Shown: one piece after another, positions 12,076-23,633 of the stretch
Numbering within the stretch: position 1 is the first letter of the stretch
Layout: the number at the start of each line of letters is the position of its first letter
Assembly (NCBI GenBank): GCA_038093975.1
Contig: JBBPTG010000020.1
Coordinates: 203,130-267,129 of the forward strand
Direction: 5' to 3'
DNA length: 64,000 nucleotides
Source of the DNA: Chalciporus piperatus
Lineage: Eukaryota; Basidiomycota; Agaricomycetes; Boletales; Boletaceae
Made by a program: the position numbers and the translations under genes
The notes under the pieces: generated by a model
Seen by the model: the letters and a program-made list of their open reading frames with translations, nothing else
Databases searched by the model: none
Told to the model about the DNA's origin: nothing

Positions 12076-12948
12076 CTTGGTTGATAGAAGAGTGAGGTGA
12101 AGAAGAAAGCAGAGGATGGGTTGTGAGTCTGGGTTTAGACCTCGCTCTGGCTGCTCTTTATACCTGGGGGACCCGTGGTCTAGTCCGACATTACGCAAAA
12201 AATGTTGTGCATTTCTCGGCTGTACGTGTGTCGTAAAAATCACGCTCTAGCTCCGAGTCCGAAGACAACTTCATCAGCCTGCCGAGAAACTCGAAACTTT
12301 TCGTACCCGTTTTTCTTTATGTCTAGAGCATCAGGTAATTCCCTTATTTGTGAAGAGCCAACCAATCAGAGCTCACAAATCATGCCAAAAGACTCGTCAA
12401 AAGCGTTACGTGACTATGCTGCTCGAAGGATTGATTGTTCTGGAACTTGAATCTGGATGTTGTTCAAGCGAGAAAAGCGAGAGAAATATGGTCTAATATA
12501 GTAGCATTTGGCAGTCTAAGTTTGACATGACTTACATGTTACAACACATTGTCAGCATGTTGAACTTGAAGGTGACGCCGGCAGTCGAGGCTGGACGCTT
12601 GCAATCATTTACGCGAGTAAGCGTGCCCACACGGATGGGGAGTCCTCTAAGTTAACGGGTTCCTAGTCTTCAGTCCTTGCAAGAACGGGGGTGAGGAGAG
12701 CGATTCGTATTCACCTGGATGTTTCGATACTTTGAGTGGTTAGGTTGTGGGTCCTCAAGTCTCAAGGACAAAGTGTGGATTCGCCGCAGAAACGCAGATC
12801 CACCAAACCTTGCGTAAGCTGCCATGATCTTTAATATGCTAAATATCTGACAATCACACGGGTACAATGAGGTAGTATCCAATCATTGATTGAAGGAATC
12901 TTTCTGGTGGCCGCATGTCGTCGGGTGACTATGGGATGGGGAGAATGA
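12076..12948. other. Intergenic upstream of the hydrophobin gene
   Basis: It holds the hydrophobin promoter (TATA at 12157, CCAAT-like at 12362). The rest shows no convincing gene or repeat. Confidence 0.35.
12157..12162 (-). promoter_or_regulatory. TATA box of the hydrophobin gene
   Basis: TATAAA on the minus strand, 82 bases before the hydrophobin ATG, inside the context GGTATAAAGAGC. A CCAAT pentamer lies further upstream at about 12362 on the plus strand. Confidence 0.6.
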
Positions 12949-13900
12949 TTAGCGTCCCCCGCCACACGAGAGGGTGTAATGGCACGAGGTTAGCACACCT
13001 GCTCTATCCAGTGTTGTCCATTCGAAGTCTCGCAGTCCTTCCATTTCGTCCTTGATATTCGTCTGTGTCTCATCATGAGTAGGGGCAACATTTGAGCGAT
13101 GACATGGCCTGGTGTAGGTGTGAGTACTTATACTGCGAGGGTGAGTAAGACGGATATCATGGAGACTCACGGAAAGATTCAATTGACGTGCAATCATAGT
13201 TTATCCTTGCATGGGGTACGCACTCTCGAACGAGGTTGTAGCACTTGTCATATTCCTGCCCAAATTCGAGTTCAAGGCCGATCCATCTGTTGAAGGTGAA
13301 CGCCACTCGATCGTTCAACACACACACCTCTGTCGTAACATTGCGATTGAGCGAAGGCATGGACACTCCATCGACGGTTCATGTGTACGGATGGTCTGGT
13401 ATTAGAATCCGTCCTCTGATGCAAAGTTCCGACGGTTCCGGCCAGTCCAGCACTGCGACAGGCAGTAGTCACACATTACGTTTATCGCCCAAGAACAACT
13501 TGAAGCAAGACAGAGCCACTGCCTCGTGCCCTGGAGTTCGAATCTTCGGAGAACTTGAGGTCAAAATCACCCGAATTTATCTCACTACACCCTTCTGAAG
13601 GACGGACTGAGACCGTATTCAAGACTCAATCGTGCGCGCTCATCTATATTGCCTTGATCGACCTCAGCGACCTTCGATTCTTCCGGTTCCGGTTCCGGTT
13701 CCGGTTCCGTTTCCTTCACTCTCCGGTCCAACAAGAAATGCAAACACTGTCAGAGTTACGATCGTCCAGAATTCCCGGTAAGTTGGTCCGGTTGTCATGT
13801 ACAATATCAGTAGATATCAGTCTAATGAGATGGTGCGAGGCGTGAGTGATGTATTTCCGCGCAGGTCCATACACGTGGCACTCAAGTCACTGTTTCACTC
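12949..13900 (-). CDS. Uncharacterised multi-exon protein
   Basis: I do not recognise this protein. A consistent splice path can be read on the minus strand. One exon gives HLIRLISTDI, joined by a 56-bp intron (GTACAT...CTGACAG) to CLHFLLDRRVKE, an EPEPEPEPEE run and ERARLSLEYGLSPSFRR. Then come RTPGHEAVALSCFKLFLG, RTDSNTRPS, VCVLNDRVAFTFNRWIGLEL with FGQEYDKCYNLVRECVPHA, and a last exon with APTHDETQTNIKDEMEGLRD and WTTLDRAG, stopping at 12949. The introns are in phase and 45-61 bp, which is the main argument that the gene is real. The EP repeat comes from a GGTTCC hexamer microsatellite (13684-13708). The start codon is unresolved, so the 5' limit is approximate. An overlapping plus-strand frame of 117 codons (13245-13598) is the competing reading. 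Confidence 0.38.
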
Positions 13901-14182
13901 TTGGCTCAATTCAATTCTGCATTTTCAGGTAGAGAGATGGAGAAAGGAGGCAATTTCCCTTATCAACATGTTGATGTAATTGTAGTGCAAACAACTTTCT
14001 TCATCCTTGAAAGTCGACAAATCAGGTTCACACTTATAGTGCCTTCTGTCTGTGACAGCAGTTTCGAACAGAAAAGCTGATTCCATGACTGCAATTGTGA
14101 GGTTAAGATTGAGGTCTAATCTAAACGACGGAGCTACAAGACTGAACCCGAATGAGAGACATCAACTTGAATGAGCAGGTAG

Positions 14183-16258
14183 TCAAGGTGAAGTTAACCC
14201 GCTCGGATAAGCCTGAGCATTCTTCGCAGTCGTTACATAAGGCAACTGACAGCTTCCCTTGTCTTGAACACACGCAGCAATAGCAGACCCAACACTTTGT
14301 CCTTCGAGGTATGCGCCTTGCAAGAAACCTATCAATATGTAAATCACAAGGAGTCAGCCCACATCGCATGGAATCGATCGCCTCAGGAATGACACACCAA
14401 AGTATTTCACGCTGGTAGCCTCACCAGCGAACCAGAGACGATTATTTACCGTGGCCCGCAAGTTTTCCGAGTGAGCAGGAATATATGATGGTCCCCAATT
14501 TGAGTACGACCCGCGGAACAACGGGTTCGAAGCCCAGTACGGCATGAAGAAGTCGATCGGATCTGGTACAGTGATGTTTGGGTACATCGCACGAAGAACT
14601 TCCATAGCCTCCGACTGAACTTGCGAGATAGGGAGTCGTTCGACGTAAAGGGACCAATCTCCCTGCAATGGTATGAGATCGGTCATACTATCCGAGCTGT
14701 GAGGGAGAACGAGCTTACAGTCACGGTGACGAAGATGATACCAGAACCTGGGAAGAAGCCTTCGTGATCGAGGCTCTGCCAGACCGGGTACTTTCCGCGT
14801 TGCTGGTCCGCATACAATCCCATCTAGAAAAATGTGGGTGAGACAGGTGAAGCGTACTCCTGGTACAGGGTAGCGCGTTCTCACCTCGGTTGGGAACCAA
14901 AATGTTTCGTTGAACTGAAGGAAAATCTTTGTGTATGTGGCCTGCTGAAACCGTAAGCATGTGCAAAAGTCCGACGGCAAGGCTCAGCTGACCATCTCGA
15001 TGCTGTTGATAGCTTCGATCTTCCAATCAGGTAAGGGGGGTTGGAAGGCGACATCAGCATTTTGCAAGACACCGACACTGAACGTGCACAGAACGTGGTC
15101 GGCAGAGAACGTCATGCCACTCGCCGTCTTCACCGTGACGCTATCTGCACCATACTGAATAGACACGACAGTTTGGTTGTATACCACCTGCTGTGGCTGC
15201 AGAAATTCTGCTGCTTCTGCCGCCGCGATGTAAACATATCCTCGTTCGTCGATACACATCTGGTTGACATCAGAGTATCCACCGGATTCTGGGATGTATG
15301 TGAAGTTGTTGTTCTACATCGAATGAGAAGGACCTCGGGACGGATATGTCATTATGGTGCTCACCCATGCAGAAGCGAGCCACGATGTCTGTGAGAGCGA
15401 CTGAAAACAACTCAGAGGTATGTTTCGAATGTCAGAGATGTCGCGCACCTGTGCATCTATTTCCACCAATAGACTATGGATTCAATAGTAGTTCAATCGG
15501 CGATGGAAAAAGTACTTGCATTCCTGCGAAACGGTCAGACAGGTTGCGTGTAGAAAGCACGATGGGACGCACGAAGTCAACTTGGTAGTAGTTGCTGGCA
15601 ACCTCTTGTGGCGTCGTAGGGCTCATGCCCATGATACCATACGCCGATTTCAGGCTCATATCGACTTCGCCCTCTTGCAATCGCTGACCTGATGGACAAC
15701 AGTCACATGGAGTTTATGCAGAAAGGTGACAAGCATACCTGCGACAACGGTAGCTTCACTGAAGTCGTTGACCGCGTTGTTGAATACATCCGTATAGTTG
15801 TTGTATCCATTGTAATCAAACGTAGCTGCCACCCCGTTATATGCATAGAAGACGAAGGAGGTAAAGCTAGACATACTCATGCTTCCATACAGATCATTGT
15901 AGACGGTCGTCAAATTATGCTTGAGTGCCAATTCCCAGATTGGATTGGCAGGGCCGTTGCCTTGCTGCGTTCCCTGGACCCAGTTCGGACCCATCTCGAT
16001 GACGACCTGTCTACCGGGGACACCAAACGGCGTGGATGACATGCGACCACCGAGCTCAGGCTTGGCTTCGACGATAATGAAGTCGTCGATGCCTTGCTCG
16101 TGAAGCGTTCGGGCAGCGATGATGCCGGTCATCCCCGCACCGAGGATGAGAACCTTTGCGTGATTGGACGCAGTGGTGTTTGCAGTCTGAGAGAACGCGC
16201 CTGAGGCAGCGGAGAGCAGCCCGAACAGGGCAGCCTGAGCACAGCGGGAGAGATACAT
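14183..16258 (-). CDS. Secreted FAD-dependent amine oxidase (polyamine-oxidase-like)
   Basis: Oxidises amines or polyamines with release of H2O2, by family. The start at 16258 gives the signal peptide MYLSRCAQAALFGLLSAASG. The dinucleotide-binding fold KVLILGAGMTGIIAARTL follows at about residue 35, then IIVEAKPELGGRM and EMGPNWVQGTQ. The middle part has SLKSAYGIMGMSPTTPQEVA, GGYSDVNQMCIDERGY, DHVLCTFSVGVLQ and FLQFNETFWFPTE. The C-terminal FAD site is NRLWFAGEATSVKYFG followed by FLQGAYLEGQSVGSAIA. The protein ends SGLTSP at TGA 14183. Six or more introns. The upstream sequence contains a GTGAGT donor just 5' of the ATG, suggesting a 5'UTR intron. Extracellular location is inferred from the signal peptide and the many N-glycosylation sequons (NNYT, NQTV, NETF, NITV). 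No breaks are seen. Confidence 0.88.
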
Positions 16259-16814
16259 GTTCGTACTGACAGAAAGAGGCCCTTGGAAGACAAGGAGAGG
16301 TTTAAAAACAACGAAATACACTGGGAAAGGAGGAAGACTCACCTGATTATGCTCCGGTAGCCATGCGAAAAGCCGTGCATGAAACCTCGCGCAACGGCGA
16401 GATAAAAGTGGAACGAGGTGATTGGACCTTTATCGAAGCCGAGTCAAGTTCCTAGTGAAGGGTGAACGACTGTCTTCATCCGACCCCCGGGTCTGCCTAG
16501 GGAAGACTAAGTCAGGTTGAACACCCCGTGCCATGCGCAAGCGATCGCTTTCAAGTTGTCCGAGCTGGACGTTTGCTAGAGCCTGGACGTCGCCTGCCGA
16601 ATGCCGGCTCGAGACTGCTTATCGCGAGCGTACCGCATGGTCGTGAGAGTGGACCAGCGAATTCAGTGACTTGGCGGGTCACAAAAAGGTCATGCGAAGT
16701 GAGATAGGCTTGCCATGCTCCGGGTTGAACAGGTCGGCAAAATTACCACTCACCAAGGTCAAGATCAGAGTTACGAACCAATCTAACGCCACACACTCGG
16801 CGAAAACCAAAAAG
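16259..16814. other. Intergenic between amine oxidase and WD40 genes
   Basis: It contains the amine-oxidase promoter, with a probable 5'UTR intron at about 16263-16343. Near 16680-16810 there is a short open stretch (FAECVALDWFVTLILTLV) that may be decayed 3' coding sequence of the WD40 gene. Nothing else is clear. Confidence 0.3.
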
Positions 16815-17564
16815 TCAGGGAATTGATTTTTCAATGGTCTCTCCGGTGCTAGAGTCAATCCAACAAGTTGAATCATCCCTGCCATCATTAACGCAACATA
16901 AAAGCCGAGCTCCATCCGGTGACCAGAGCATATGATTGATCTGGGATTGGGGCTCCCGCTTGAGTGGTTCGAAGATAACTTGGTCACTTGCCACATCAAG
17001 AACAATGAGCGTGTGACCACCCTCATAGAACGCTGCGAGCCTTTTGCCATCAGGGGAGAAACAAGTTGCGTGGGGATCCCTATACCCTCCAATGGACTCG
17101 TAGCTGAATTCACCTCTGATTCGCATTATCCCCGCCATCTCCCATATGACAACATATTTTTCGTACCAGGTCGCGAAAAGCTTGTCGTGTGGAGCCTGAG
17201 AGAGGGTATTGCGGTGAACAATCCCATAGTTCTCACTCGACCCACATGACCATGGCCCACTTTCGAGTTCCTGTGTGTCCGCATTCCATACTTGAGCCAC
17301 CATCTGTTCATCGACACAACATGAGATAATCCTCCCATCTCCGGTGATCCCGACACGCCGGACCTGGAATTCGTGGACCATCGAAGCACCGACTTGCGTG
17401 CCCTCCGTCAAAGTCCATATCCGTACGGTTTTGTCTTTCGAGCCAGTGACGAGACGGTCGTCAGTAAACCATGTCAGGCAAGTCACATCTTGTTCATGGC
17501 CTGACTTGTTTTGGAAAAGTGGGGTTGCGATATCCCTGGCTGATTGATCGCCTGAGACTGCCAT
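16815..17564 (-). CDS. WD40-repeat protein, short
   Basis: Single-exon frame of about 249 residues starting MAVSGDQSARD at 17564. WD-type blades are visible: DVTCLTWFTDDRLVTGSKDK with TVRIWTLTEGTQVG, then VRRVGITGDGRIISCCVDEQ, VAQVWNADTQELESGPW, KLFATWYEKYVVIWEMAG, ATCFSPDGKRLAAFYEGGH with LIVLDVASDQ, and INHMLWSPDGARLLCCVNDG with CWIDSSTGETIE. That makes about five repeats, fewer than the seven of a closed propeller. The stop lies soon after and more coding-like sequence follows in another frame, so the gene may be 3'-truncated. It is probably a scaffold; no specific role can be assigned. A T-run and LINE debris lie directly upstream, close to its promoter. Confidence 0.65.
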   Translation of the reverse strand: MAVSGDQSARDIATPLFQNKSGHEQDVTCLTWFTDDRLVTGSKDKTVRIWTLTEGTQVGASMVHEFQVRRVGITGDGRIISCCVDEQMVAQVWNADTQELESGPWSCGSSENYGIVHRNTLSQAPHDKLFATWYEKYVVIWEMAGIMRIRGEFSYESIGGYRDPHATCFSPDGKRLAAFYEGGHTLIVLDVASDQVIFEPLKREPQSQINHMLWSPDGARLLCCVNDGRDDSTCWIDSSTGETIEKSIP

Positions 17565-17681
17565 ACTGGTATGTCTAGACGGAGGTAAAAGTGAGTCAAA
17601 CCCAAGGAGAAGAACGAGGGGAAAAACCTTCAAGTTCAAGACTGCAAGTTGGTTTGGGTTCAACTGTTGGGGATCATCATC

Positions 17682-18420
17682 TTTTTTTTTTTTTGGACAA
17701 GTGTTATTATCATGTAGCAACTGACAAGTCTAGTCCTACACAATACACTAAGGCGGGAGTCAAGGACACCCGGTCCGAGGGAAAATGCTCTTACGCACGC
17801 CCCGCATTTGCGGGGGGTGTGGGGCTCCGTAAACTACCCGGTGTCCCCGGTATCAGCAGGGGGCCTAGGTAGGTTGATACCCACTGAAACCTCAAGGTCG
17901 ACCACCCAATCGGGGGGTAGGGGGTTAGGCTGCTGGACAGCTGCTGTCCAGGTGTGGGATACTTTCGATGTTCGTTTAGGGTCGCGTTTGGATTTGGCTG
18001 TCCGTCTGTCTATGTCGAGTCTTGCTAGTATTTTGTTTGTCCATCGTGTTTTGATTGCTTCGGCTGTGTGTTGTTTACCGCTGATTACTCGTTCGCATCT
18101 GATTGCCCAGATTAGGTGTGCAGATTCTGATACCAATATTCTTTTCAGTTCTCGCTTCTCCTCTTCCGTTTGCTGTGGGTTGTCTGTTCTCTCTTTGCTG
18201 TGGTGTTATGTTTCCGCATCCCAGGATCTGTCCGATCGAGGGGATCATCATCTTGTTTGTTTGTTGGCGTCGGTGGGTCCACTCTGTGTGAACAGACGCC
18301 GAACACTGAACAAAACACTGCATCACCCGTGATGCTGTTTTGTTCATCCGTCCATCTTTTGATTTGCAGTGATTTCCTCCTTTCTTCATCATGATGGCCT
18401 CCTTCCAAAGGTCCGCCTAA
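17682..18420 (-). mobile_element. Decayed 3' end of a non-LTR (LINE) retrotransposon
   Basis: On the minus strand a frame reads VSESAHLIWAIRCERVISG, followed by HTAEAIKTRWTNKILARLD and SKRDPKRTSKVSHTW. This matches the C-terminal tail after the RNase H domain in basidiomycete Tad-like LINEs, as I know them. Upstream of it (18140-18390) related sequence is in other frames (GQILGCGNITPQQ), so the copy is broken. The element's 3' side faces the WD40 gene and ends near a run of 13 T at 17682-17694, which would be its poly(A) on this strand. No reverse-transcriptase core is present, so this is a 5'-truncated relic. Confidence 0.5.
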
Positions 18421-18975
18421 GTGAAACGATCAATCAATGAATCCAGGAACAAAAAGGCATGCTCTACCCTCAAAACGATGATACGAACGGCATTCTCGCC
18501 TTGAAACTCTTGCAGGTCGGACGTGTTTATGATAGCCCGTACTGGGAAGTGAGAACGAGGCTGAGGTCAGAGGCGACTTGAACTACATCAGGCCGTTGGA
18601 CCATGGTTTGAATTGGCGATGATCGATTGATCAATGACCAATGATCTGCACAGGCGAACGTGAAGCTCAAACGCAGAAACGTGCCAACAAGTGTGGATCA
18701 TCTCGTTTCAGACAGAGTCGGCGTAACGGTCGCCCGAGCAGACCACGCAGTATCGCGAGTCGAACTCGAGGTACCTGGCCCTTAACGGTGAAGATTATAC
18801 TAGTCCATTTGTCACCTTTCGATCAACGTCGAAAACTCTTCAGCTTTTACTCCAGAACAACATCCCAAAAATCTCAATTCCCTCTTGGGTCAAAGCTCAC
18901 TAGCGCATACCTAGAACGATGGGGAAAAAAACAACTCAATCTCCTTCAAACCATGGATCGGATCACGATCACCAC
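18421..18975. other. Intergenic, 3' of the ARMT1-like gene
   Basis: No gene is seen. The stretch lies between the 5' edge of the LINE relic and the last exon of the DUF89 gene. Confidence 0.3.
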
Positions 18976-21217
18976 TCACTTTCCGTTCACTCTCCATTTC
19001 TCGCCCCTTCTATCTAGCTCGTCCGCCACCTCTTGTGGGATGCCCACCGCAACGTCCGCCTTGTTGGTTCGGAGACTCAATAGCGGGAATGATCCAGCCA
19101 ATGGACCTATTGTGGGGTTTCGGTGGGTTTGGCGTTCTAGAACACTCGAATAGCAAGCTCAGCTCGTACCAATTGCCGAGGTAAATGATGTAGAAACGGG
19201 CCATTTGATGTCACCGGTTAGTCTGGGTTAAGCTCAGCGACGTTAGATTGCCAAGCTGGACAGACTTACTTGCGGTAACTTCAAGACAATCGAACCGATA
19301 TCAGTCAACTTGTTAGAAAGGAGTGGATGGCACGCACTTGAGATCGCCCTGATAATAATAGATGAGCGCGAGATATGGTCGACAGGGACTGGACTTACTT
19401 TGAAGATCACCAAGTCACTGCCATGTAGCCACTCCCAAAGAAGGCTCGCGCGTTCCTTCATGTTCCAGTAGGGGTATGGACTAGTCCAAAATTTGGCTAG
19501 TTCCCGTCCGTCGACGTTCTGGCCATTCACCTCTTTCAAATCTGTGCTCAGGACGAAGATGCCTTGTTCAAGATACGATTGCCATCGCTTCACCATATGC
19601 TCTAAATGAGCAATCGATTCAGGAGATGGGGCCGCTTCCCGAGGAAAGAAGGTAGGTGAGAGGAGGGATGTAATGCTAATCTCAAAATCTGTAGGCGTAA
19701 CATCGGAGACGAACCATGGGAAGAGTTTAGGGCTGCGAAACATAAGTGGTTGCCCTAGAGGGGGAATTGCTACTCACTGGAATACCACCTTCGAAATATA
19801 AGGGGTATATGTCACCAAAAAGTCTGCGAACACAAAATCTGTGAAGAGCTGTCGAGCAAGTTATCGTTAAAGTACGATGGAACCTGCTAATACGGTTACC
19901 TCAAAGCCCGCTTATCACTCAAGTAAGCAAAACGTGATTTAACCCAGGAGACGACCCACCGTTATCCAAGACAAAGTCGCACCGCGTTCCTGAGCCTGTC
20001 AGAGTCTTGACATATTCCCAGACGGCCTCTTGGTCATCTTTGAGGATGAATTCTTTCCTTGCTTGTTGGGCATCTTTTCCGACTGTTTGCAAATGCTCGA
20101 TGTCAGATGGGGACAAGTGGGTTAAGAGTGAGAGATCCTAGGTCATTGAAGAGTGAAAAAGCGCCCGCGTAAATGCGACAGTTCCTACAGTGGCATTTCC
20201 CCTACACAGGTATGTTCAGCGCAAACGACGATCGAGTATCACCCGAATGTGTTTACCAAAGACACATCTGGATCATCTCCCGGAACAGAACCAGCAATTT
20301 ATCGGGATCAGATTTAAGTCTATCCTTTTCGTGTTCCAGCTCGTGCATCGTGGTTGCAATCTCTGCCAAAGAAGTGAGAACAAGTCGACACCATGACGAT
20401 ATGATACGCACGATAGATGGCGGCGCCGCTATTCTTGAACATTTCCTCCTTTTGCGCAAAGAAGGGATCGTAACTGCGCCATTGGGTTGTCTCGTTGACG
20501 TAGGATCGGAACAAACGATATCTGCGCCGCTTTTCAAACAAATGTGAGATGGTGATGATGGGCGACGCACAAGTAGCATCTAAACAGCGAGGGTGGTGAA
20601 TGTAAATCAGGCAGGTTACTCTGGCAAGTCACGGTGACTGATCGACTCACTCCGCATATAGCCAGGGAGCAGTGAACCATGTGTTCTGTTTGGTGATGGC
20701 CAATTCAGCGAGCTCCGCGTTATAGACATCGACGTAGATATCGCCATCTTCGGGTATCAATCTACGGAGAATCATAGTGAGGGGCAGGGATTCAATACAC
20801 ACCGGGATGATCACCCTTACTCGAGTTCCTGATCCCTTCCCATGCAATACTTCAACCGGCTGGCTTTGCTGATGACTTCCTTCCCTTCCGTGACCTTCGT
20901 GTTGAGCTCCTTTGCGCGCTCGCTCGAACCTTGCCCCGACCCTTCGAGATGTTGGGATTCCATCGTCATATCGTGAATAAGTTGGTGGACATGGTCGATA
21001 AGGTTGGTGATGATGATGGGCCAGCGCCTCACTACAGTATCATACCTATTGAAAGATCCAGAGTTCGTAGCTGCCAGGAGACAAGTTGGTTTGGGCGACT
21101 CACGAGAAGCTTGTCGAACGATGGGGATCGATGTGAGGTGTGGGTCGTTTGCAAGGCAGGGGTTACTCACCCAGACTTGTCCAGAGGATCGTACGGGGAA
21201 TATGGCGCTTTGAACAT
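18976..21217 (-). CDS. DUF89 / ARMT1-type damage-control phosphatase
   Basis: Metal-dependent phosphatase of the DUF89 fold, active by family on damaged phosphometabolites such as sugar phosphates. The start MFKAPYSPYDPLDKSG at 21217 is followed by DTVVRRWPIIITNLIDHVHQ. Next come KEVISKASRLKYCMGRDQEL, NTWFTAPWLYAE, RRYRLFRSYVNETTQW and SYDPFFAQKEEMFKNSGAAI. A metal-site block CDFVLDNGG follows, then YVKTLTGSG, DIYVDVYNAELAELAI-like strands, PTDFEISITSLL, LAKFWTSPYPYWNM, SDLVIFKGDLN and TGDIKWPVSTSFTSAIG. The final exon, after a GTACGA...ACAATAG intron, supplies the conserved tail PLAGSFPLLSLRTNKADVAV and stops at 18976. Taking that intron removes an apparent early TGA. Many small introns. The family is complete here. 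Confidence 0.85.
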
Positions 21218-21858
21218 TCGTGATGGTGTCTTCGGACTCTGAGTTGAGAGATGTTGAAAATATTGATGTCAGTTGGATGTCAGTTGGATCAACTTGGATG
21301 TCCGGGTCTGAAGATCTGAGGGACGGTCTTCGGAGTCGTACCGGCCCGTGTTTACACATTGAAAGGAATATACTAGTAGTTGCCAACTCAGTTATGAATT
21401 ACTCTCACTACACCACCCTTGGCAGGAATTTAGAGTCTGCGACGTCAGTGTTGAAAAAGACGGAGGGGCCGGGAGGGCAAATTACTGTAAAGCACACTTC
21501 CAGACAGTCGCGAACAATCGGATCAGCACCGACTCGGATGACATTTGACTCCTTGGACAACCCGATGACGCGCTGACCCGATCATAATGCAAATGACCTT
21601 CCCCGGATCTGTCTGGAAATGGTCGTATTCTGGCTGATATCGTTGTCAGATATTTAGTGAATACCGACTTTCGCAGTGCGGATCAAGCGGTGCGTGGGGC
21701 CCGAATCCAGTCATTATCGGTTCACTAGATGCTGAACGTTGAACCTCGAGCACTCAGTCGGTGACAAGTATGGGCCGCGAAAAGAAGCTGCTACTTGACA
21801 TTCATAGATAGTAATTGAGTGGACATGATTATCAGGACATCGGTATTCAACTGCAAAG
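21218..21858. other. Intergenic, upstream of the ARMT1-like gene
   Basis: It contains the ARMT1-like promoter with one TACTAGTAGT word at 21371-21380, about 154 bp from the start codon. The rest shows no gene. Confidence 0.3.
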
Positions 21859-23270
21859 TCAATAAAGGCACAGTAGTTCTAGATCTTGTTCCTGTCTGTC
21901 CCTGTTTTGGAGGAAGACTACCTTTTCGGTGGCTAATTTCCGCCATTCTGCTCCTACACGCCTTCTCCCGGATCCATTCAGCTTGCATAGTAAAAAGCAG
22001 AAGTACCGCTCTCCTGGGGACAGCACACCCTTGTCGGGGTGACTCGACCAACCATAGTCGATGATGCCAACAGCAATCCGATCACCCGCTCCAAAGTCCG
22101 GGCGATCTAGCAGCTTGGCGTTGCTGATGGAAGCGATGTGCGAGGGTCCTGATAGAGTGTACTCCGCCTCTCCAGTCCGCTCAAGAGTAACGTGGATGAG
22201 GATGACCTTGATCTGGAGCCGACGCTCGACAATGGAAAAAGAACGATCACCGCACAAGCGATAGTGATGCGGGTCCGAATTGAGTTGGTGGTCGAAACGC
22301 TCTTCTCCATAACCATTGGGAGAGGGAGGGAAAAAGGACATAGTCGATGCCGGGCCTGCCCACGCAAAGACGTCACATTCACCGGCTCCAGGAGCAACAT
22401 AGGACATCAACCTGGGAAGCGCCATGCTGCCCTCACCATACACGACGGGCAACGAGGCACCGAAAAGAGCGATTAGAGAGTATGTTACATCCTCCATGCG
22501 CGTCGCCGACCGCCTCGATGCCCAAGATAGTTTCTGTCTGATCCTGTTCGGGCCAGGCAAGAAGGAGCGCAAATCACTCGTAGGGATACCGGATGCATTC
22601 GAGAGTATCCGAAGAAAGCTGGCGTCAGCCTTGTCGTTCTCGAAGCGTCGGTCGTTGAGAGGCTGCCACCCATGTCCATAAAATTTCATCCGCTTTGGGG
22701 CAAGCAGCTCTGGTAAAGTCCAGCTTCTGCTAAACCACCTGTCATCCTCCAAGTCCGAGCGAGTGGAGACCATAAGGTATGTGATGCACACATAGGCATT
22801 ACGATACCAGGAAAACAGCAATGAATGTGCTTCGCTTAGCTCTTGAAAACCGTTTTGCCAATGCAAAGCGTGTCAGCCCAAGTGAATCGACATTTGAAAC
22901 GACTTCTAGCGAGATGAAGGAATTTCTCGTGTTTTCGCCATGAAATGGCAAGGGGGTGATTCGGTGGTGGGAAGCCATATATTGCGTCCTGGTACAAGAT
23001 TTCTCTATCCTGCCAAGAATGCGAGAAGATCGCATACTTGACGACGCTTTTCACGATGGTCGCGATGACATCTTCCCTGCGTTGATTTGCATATGAACTA
23101 TGTCGTTCTATGTCTGCCTCCGTAATGGACTCGACATCGGGTAGATACGCTTCGTAGATATCCTCGCGTGTTGCGAAGCGTATCCGATCGATGGCGGTGA
23201 GATCAATGAGTCGGTGGGGGATATGCGGAAGGTGGTTACGAAACGCCTGTAGAACTTCGGGAATGGCCAT
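21859..23270 (-). pseudogene. HET-domain protein, frameshifted
   Basis: Paralogue of the intact HET gene next door, in opposite orientation. The first frame starts MAIPEVLQAF at 23270 and holds PHRLIDLTAIDRI, VKYAIFSHSW and RFTWADTLCIGK. Just after CIGK, near 22855, the homologous reading moves to another frame, which continues QELSEAHSLLFSWYRNAYVC, RWFSRSWTLPELLAP, KLSWASRRSATRMEDVTYSL and LPVVYGEGSMALPRLM, and ends at 21859. The shift matches loss of one base. No GT-AG intron of normal size can bridge it. The rest of the protein is well preserved, so the break is recent or is an assembly error. If intact it would be a HET/DUF8212-type protein of about 475 residues linked to nonself-recognition cell death. 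Confidence 0.75.
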
Positions 23271-23633
23271 GAGAGCACCCTGTATTGTGGTCGATTAGCC
23301 TTCCTCGACGATTCGTAAATTTTAAGCAGTCGTACCTTCTGGCTTAAGGTGAAGCACTAGATCCATACTTAATTGAACGCGAGTACTTACTTACTACGGG
23401 AAACGCTCTGCATGCTGTGTTCAACTTTAGCTCTCCGATTCGTTAGCTCAGTGCTCAGTGCTCAGCTCCCAAGCTCGAGTGGGTCGATAAGCAATTGATG
23501 CGCTGATTCCTGAACATGGTGTGTAAGCCTTAACCCTCCCGCTGAAAGACCCTGACAGTGTTGCCTTGACGTGAAGGACCCTACGCACCCTCAATCGCCC
23601 TTGGAAGCGTTCTATTACCACGTATCCAACTAT
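23271..23633. promoter_or_regulatory. Divergent promoter of the two HET genes
   Basis: The region lies between two head-to-head HET paralogues. No TATA box is obvious. The 3' part probably holds the true N-terminus of the plus-strand HET gene (see that entry). Confidence 0.35.

Noticed and set aside
13520..13565. tRNA T-arm-like GGAGTTCGAATCTTCG
   Set aside because: The T stem pairs weakly, but the acceptor complement is missing about 65 bases upstream. The site also lies in a probable exon/intron of the minus-strand gene.
13245..13598. Plus-strand frame of 117 codons
   Set aside because: The minus strand gives a multi-exon model with consistent intron phases across the same region. The plus frame lacks flanking exons or family motifs.
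19159..19161. Apparent TGA truncating the ARMT1-like protein
   Set aside because: It lies inside an intron (GTACGA to ACAATAG). The next exon encodes the conserved LLSLRTNKADVAVG tail.
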